From NCBI RefSeq assembly GCF_900168325.1, contig NZ_FVZE01000002.1, positions 496,001 to 560,000 of the forward strand: DNA of 64,000 bases, written 5' to 3'. A model generated the notes under the pieces. The model ran no database searches and was not told the DNA's origin. It worked only from the letters and a program-made list of their open reading frames with translations. Of this stretch, positions 60,747-64,000 are shown piece after piece. Source of the DNA: Novosphingobium mathurense. Lineage in GTDB: Bacteria; Pseudomonadota; Alphaproteobacteria; Sphingomonadales; Sphingomonadaceae. A program made the position numbers and the translations under genes. The first letter of the stretch is position 1. Every line of letters starts with the position of its first letter.

Positions 60747-63001
60747 TGGCGATCACGCGCCGAGGCATATTGATCGGCGCCCTTGCAGGTGGCGGACTTG
60801 CCATCGGCTACGCCTTGCGTCCGCGCCATTTTCCGCTGCCGCTTGAGCCGGGGCGGGACGAGTATGCCTTCGATGCCTGGATCAAGATCGGCAGCGACGG
60901 GGTCGTCTCGGTCGCGGTTCCGCAAGTCGAGATGGGGCAGGGCGTCACCACTCTCATCCCGCAGATCGTGGCGCATGAACTCGGCGCCGACTGGCGGCAG
61001 GTGGCGGTAGAGCCTGCCCCCACCAGCGCGATCTATGCCAATCTGGTCCTCGCCGCGCGCTGGGCGCCGCTGTGGATGCCGGCCTTTCCCAAGCTCGCCG
61101 AGGAACCGGACAGCGTCTTCACCCGCCGCTGGGCGCAGGATACCCGCTTCAACGTGACTGCGGATGGCACCGCGCTAGCCGCCTTCGAAACCCCCGCCCG
61201 GGAAGCGGCCGCCTCGGCCCGCGCGATGCTGATGCAGGCTGCCGCCGTCCGTTGGGGCGTTGCCTGGGAGGAGTGCCGGGTACAGGGCGGTTTCGTGATG
61301 CACGAGGGCAAGCGCCTGCCTTTCGGCACGCTCGCCAGCGAAGCGGTCGGTTTCTCGCCGCCCGATCCGCCGCCGCTCGACCCGCAGCCGATGAGCGAGG
61401 ATCCCGGCGATTTCGTGCCTGGCCTGCAGCTTGCCTTTCCGCGCCTCGATCTTCCCTCCAAGGTCGACGGGACATGGACCTTCGCCGGCGATGTGCGCAT
61501 TCCGGGCATGGTCCACGCCGCGATCCGCCACGCGCCGCTCGGTCGCGCCGAAGTCATCGGCTACAAGCAGGATGCCGGCAAGGGCTTGCGTGCCTTCGAC
61601 CGCTTCGTGCAGCACGGTCCCTGGCTCGCCGCCGTCGCCCGCGACTGGTGGACGGCCGACACCGCGCTTTCCCGCGCAGCGCCCCGGTACCGGGTGTCCG
61701 GCGCAGCCGACAGCGGCCAGGCAGATACCGCGCTCGACGCGGCGATGCAGCAGGGCGAGGCCCACCGCATCTTCGCTTATGGCGACATGGAGCAGGTGAA
61801 GGGCGGGCTGCCCCTGCAGATCCGCTATGAAATCGCTCCGGCCGTTCACGCCACCATCGAGACCGCCAGCGCAACGGCTCGGATCGAGGGCGGCAGGCTG
61901 GAGCTATGGGTCGGCACGCAGGCGCCCGAGGCAACGCGCAAGGCCGCTGCACAGGCTCTGGGCATGAGCGTGGCGGACATCGTGCTATATCCCATGCCGA
62001 TCGGCGGCAGCTTCGACCGGCGCCTTGAGCTCGATCACGCGGTGGAGGCCGCGCTGATCGCTCGCGAGGTGGGAAAACCGGTGCAGCTGACGTGGTCGCG
62101 CCGGCAGGAGCAGGCGGCAGGGCTGCCACGCACGCCCGCGGTTGCCGTGATGGCGGCGCGAACCGATGCAGAGGGCAATCCGGTCGGCTGGCGGGCGCGC
62201 ATTGCCGCTCCGCCCACGGCGCATGAATTCGGCAGGCGCCTGTTCGATGGCGATACGCCGCAGGAGGCGATCCGCGCTGTCGTCGGTGAAAGCGATGCCA
62301 TGGCGGTCGACGGCGCAATCCCGCCTTATCGCATCGCCAATGTCGCGGTCGATCACGTGCCCGCGCGCATAGATCTGCCCACGGCGCGCATGCGCGGCAA
62401 TGCGCACGGCTATACCGCCTTCTTCACCGAATCCTTCATCGACGAGCTCGCTCACAAGGCCGAGCGCGAGCCGCTGTCCTTCCGCATGGCGATGCTCGGA
62501 CAGAACCCGCGCCTTGCCGAATGCCTCCAGCGCGTTGCCGCGCTGGCCGAGTGGGGCGGCGGCGGGGACAACAGTGGGCAGGGGATCGCCTGCCACATGA
62601 TCGGCGAAGGGCGCATCGCCGTCGTCGCCAGCGCCCGGCGCGACGAGAACGGCGTGCGGGTCGAGAAGCTGAGCGCGGTGGCCGACATCGGGCGGATCGT
62701 CAATTTCGACATTGCCCGCCAGCAGATCGAAGGCGGGCTGATCTTCGGCCTCGGCCTGACGCTGGGCAGCAGTACGCGCTATACCGATGGCCGCCCCGAT
62801 ACCGACGGTCTGGGCGACCTTGCCTTGCCGAGCCTGGCCGACAGCCCGGAGATCGACGTGGCTTTCATCGCCAGCGATGCCGAGCCTGCCGACCCGGGTG
62901 AACTGGGTGTCGCCGCCGTTGCTCCGGCGGTCGCCAATGCGCTTTACTCCGCGACCGGATACCGCTTCCGGCGCCTTCCGCTCTTTGCCGAGGAACTGTA
63001 A
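60746..63001 (+). CDS. Tat-type xanthine dehydrogenase-family molybdopterin subunit (IorB-like)
   Basis: A 751-residue large subunit of the isoquinoline 1-oxidoreductase beta/aldehyde dehydrogenase type. The N-terminus ITRRGILIGALAGGGLAIG is a twin-arginine signal, so the enzyme is exported folded. Molybdopterin-binding segments include VAVPQVEMGQGVTTLIPQIVAHELG (residues ~55-79) and a C-terminal PGELGVAAVAPAVANALYSATG with the probable active-site glutamate. The [2Fe-2S] partner (IorA) and a cytochrome are not in the window. Overlaps mrp (TGATG) and hemH (TAATG), so all three are translated together. Substrate unknown. Confidence 0.92.
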   Translation: MAITRRGILIGALAGGGLAIGYALRPRHFPLPLEPGRDEYAFDAWIKIGSDGVVSVAVPQVEMGQGVTTLIPQIVAHELGADWRQVAVEPAPTSAIYANLVLAARWAPLWMPAFPKLAEEPDSVFTRRWAQDTRFNVTADGTALAAFETPAREAAASARAMLMQAAAVRWGVAWEECRVQGGFVMHEGKRLPFGTLASEAVGFSPPDPPPLDPQPMSEDPGDFVPGLQLAFPRLDLPSKVDGTWTFAGDVRIPGMVHAAIRHAPLGRAEVIGYKQDAGKGLRAFDRFVQHGPWLAAVARDWWTADTALSRAAPRYRVSGAADSGQADTALDAAMQQGEAHRIFAYGDMEQVKGGLPLQIRYEIAPAVHATIETASATARIEGGRLELWVGTQAPEATRKAAAQALGMSVADIVLYPMPIGGSFDRRLELDHAVEAALIAREVGKPVQLTWSRRQEQAAGLPRTPAVAVMAARTDAEGNPVGWRARIAAPPTAHEFGRRLFDGDTPQEAIRAVVGESDAMAVDGAIPPYRIANVAVDHVPARIDLPTARMRGNAHGYTAFFTESFIDELAHKAEREPLSFRMAMLGQNPRLAECLQRVAALAEWGGGGDNSGQGIACHMIGEGRIAVVASARRDENGVRVEKLSAVADIGRIVNFDIARQQIEGGLIFGLGLTLGSSTRYTDGRPDTDGLGDLALPSLADSPEIDVAFIASDAEPADPGELGVAAVAPAVANALYSATGYRFRRLPLFAEEL

Positions 63002-64000
63002 TGACCAGCCCCGAGATCCAGCCTGCCGATCACCCCACGGTGTCGAGTGGAGGCGTCGCGGTATTGCTCGTCAATCTGGGCACCCCAGACGCGCCCACTC
63101 CCGATGCGGTCCGGCGCTACCTTGCCGAATTCCTCTCGGACAAGCGCGTGGTGGAAATCCCGGCGATCGCATGGAAGCCGATCCTCCACGGCATCATCCT
63201 GCGCACCCGGCCTGCGAAATCCGCCCACGCCTATGCACAGGTCTGGACCGACGAGGGCTCCCCGCTTGCCGCCATCACCGCCGCACAGTCACGCAAGCTG
63301 CAGGACATGCTGGGCGATAGCGTGCGGGTGGACTGGGCGATGCGCTACGGCAATCCGTCGATCCCCTCGAAGCTCAAGGCGCTGATGGACGCCGGTTGCG
63401 ACCGCATCCTCGTGGCCCCGCTTTACCCGCAATACTCGGGCGCGACGACGGCTTCGGTCATGGACAAGTTGGGCGCTGCGCTGCGCGACCTGCGCTGGCA
63501 GCCTGCCTTGCGTACCCTGCCGCCCTACTATGACGACGAAGCCTATATCGGCGCGCTGGAGGCGGACATCGCCGCGCAGGTCGAGGGGCTCGACTTTACG
63601 CCCGAAACGCTGCTGCTGTCGTTCCACGGGATGCCGGAACGTACCTTGCACCTGGGCGATCCCTATCACTGTCACTGCCGCAAGACCGCGCGCCTGCTGG
63701 CAGAGCGTCTTGCCCAAAGCCACCCGGACCTGCGGATCGAGACCAGCTTCCAGTCGCGGTTCGGTCGCGCCAAGTGGCTGGAACCGGCGACCGAGACGGT
63801 TCTTGAAGAACAGGCCAAGGCAGGCACGCGGCGACTGGCGATCGCAGCGCCTGGCTTTTCGGCCGACTGCGTGGAAACGCTGGAGGAACTGGCGATTCGC
63901 GGACGTGAAGTCTTCGAGGCGGCCGGTGGAGAACGCTACGCCGTGCTGTCCTGCCTCAACGATACCGACCTGGGCATGACCATGCTGAAATCTCTGGTCA
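63001..64000 (+). CDS. hemH: Ferrochelatase (3' end beyond window)
   Basis: About 333 residues of a ferrochelatase, which inserts Fe2+ into protoporphyrin IX in the last step of haem synthesis. VLLVNLGTPDAPT (residues ~18-30), RPAKSAHAYAQVWTDEGSPL, YGNPSIPSKL and the catalytic-histidine motif LLSFHGMPERTL (~211-222) are all present; EDxxG-type residues follow as VETLEELAIRGRE. The coding frame is still open at the window end. The ATG overlaps the upstream stop (TAATG). Confidence 0.97.
   Translation, partial: MTSPEIQPADHPTVSSGGVAVLLVNLGTPDAPTPDAVRRYLAEFLSDKRVVEIPAIAWKPILHGIILRTRPAKSAHAYAQVWTDEGSPLAAITAAQSRKLQDMLGDSVRVDWAMRYGNPSIPSKLKALMDAGCDRILVAPLYPQYSGATTASVMDKLGAALRDLRWQPALRTLPPYYDDEAYIGALEADIAAQVEGLDFTPETLLLSFHGMPERTLHLGDPYHCHCRKTARLLAERLAQSHPDLRIETSFQSRFGRAKWLEPATETVLEEQAKAGTRRLAIAAPGFSADCVETLEELAIRGREVFEAAGGERYAVLSCLNDTDLGMTMLKSLV

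Noticed and set aside
1..64000. tRNA or rRNA genes, CRISPR arrays, insertion sequences, phage or defence genes
   Set aside because: Looked for cloverleaf-like stems with CCA-type ends, repeat-spacer patterns, transposase motifs and known defence domains; none were found.

Overview
The window reads as chromosomal core DNA from a GC-rich alphaproteobacterium of the order Sphingomonadales, most likely Novosphingobium or a close relative. This is an inference from protein character and gene order (ubiB-ubiE-mutM-rpsT-dnaA, rpmH-rnpA-yidD-yidC-engB), frequent GTG/TTG starts and TTGACG-N17-TAAGGG type promoters; no database search was possible. I see no tRNA, rRNA, CRISPR array, insertion sequence, prophage or defence island. 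Genes are dense on both strands, and because the DNA is GC-rich many long antisense reading frames are only shadows. || Layout. 1-9.1 kb: 5' part of the ComM/YifB ATPase, an exported ClpP-like protein, then rpmH-rnpA-yidD-yidC-engB (ribosome, RNase P, membrane insertion, ribosome assembly), an unusual NUDIX-DUF47 fusion next to a Pit phosphate transporter, and a GST. 9.1-16.9 kb: cupin, dapE, a dicarboxylate/amino-acid symporter, a DUF6491 lipoprotein, nth, dapB, a sirtuin, a ThiF/MoeB E1-like enzyme, DUF983 and a membrane diguanylate cyclase. 17-28.3 kb: dnaA, rpsT, mutM facing an EamA exporter, ubiE, ubiB, a polytopic membrane protein, coaBC, dut and a DUF4136 lipoprotein. || 28.4-38.1 kb: a MOSC protein, murJ-trpS, secB, a Tim44-domain protein, mltA, smr, an AT-rich island with a possible leaderless small gene, and ahpF/ahpC. 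38.4-49.9 kb: sulfotransferase, aroC, ABM and ArsC-like small proteins, a permease-like protein, ubiG, lysC, a CoA-transferase, nitronate monooxygenase, purU, a VOC protein and a second diguanylate cyclase. 49.9-64 kb: a phosphatase-like protein, dienelactone hydrolase, stomatin-NfeD pair, msrB, a class A PBP, degP, hflK-hflC, and a translationally coupled mrp - molybdopterin hydroxylase - hemH (cut by the window end). || Themes are envelope biogenesis and quality control (YidC, SecB, MurJ, MltA, PBP1A, DegP, HflKC, stomatin-NfeD), ubiquinone synthesis (UbiE, UbiB, UbiG), the lysine/DAP branch (LysC, DapB, DapE), oxidative-stress repair (AhpCF, MsrB, MutM, Nth) and phosphate uptake. I did not find a clearly new multi-gene system. 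The best leads are the NUDIX-DUF47 fusion beside Pit, the predicted leaderless small gene near 35.5 kb, the long-linker CoaBC, a possible internal start in lysC, and the standalone Tat-type molybdopterin subunit locked between mrp and hemH.
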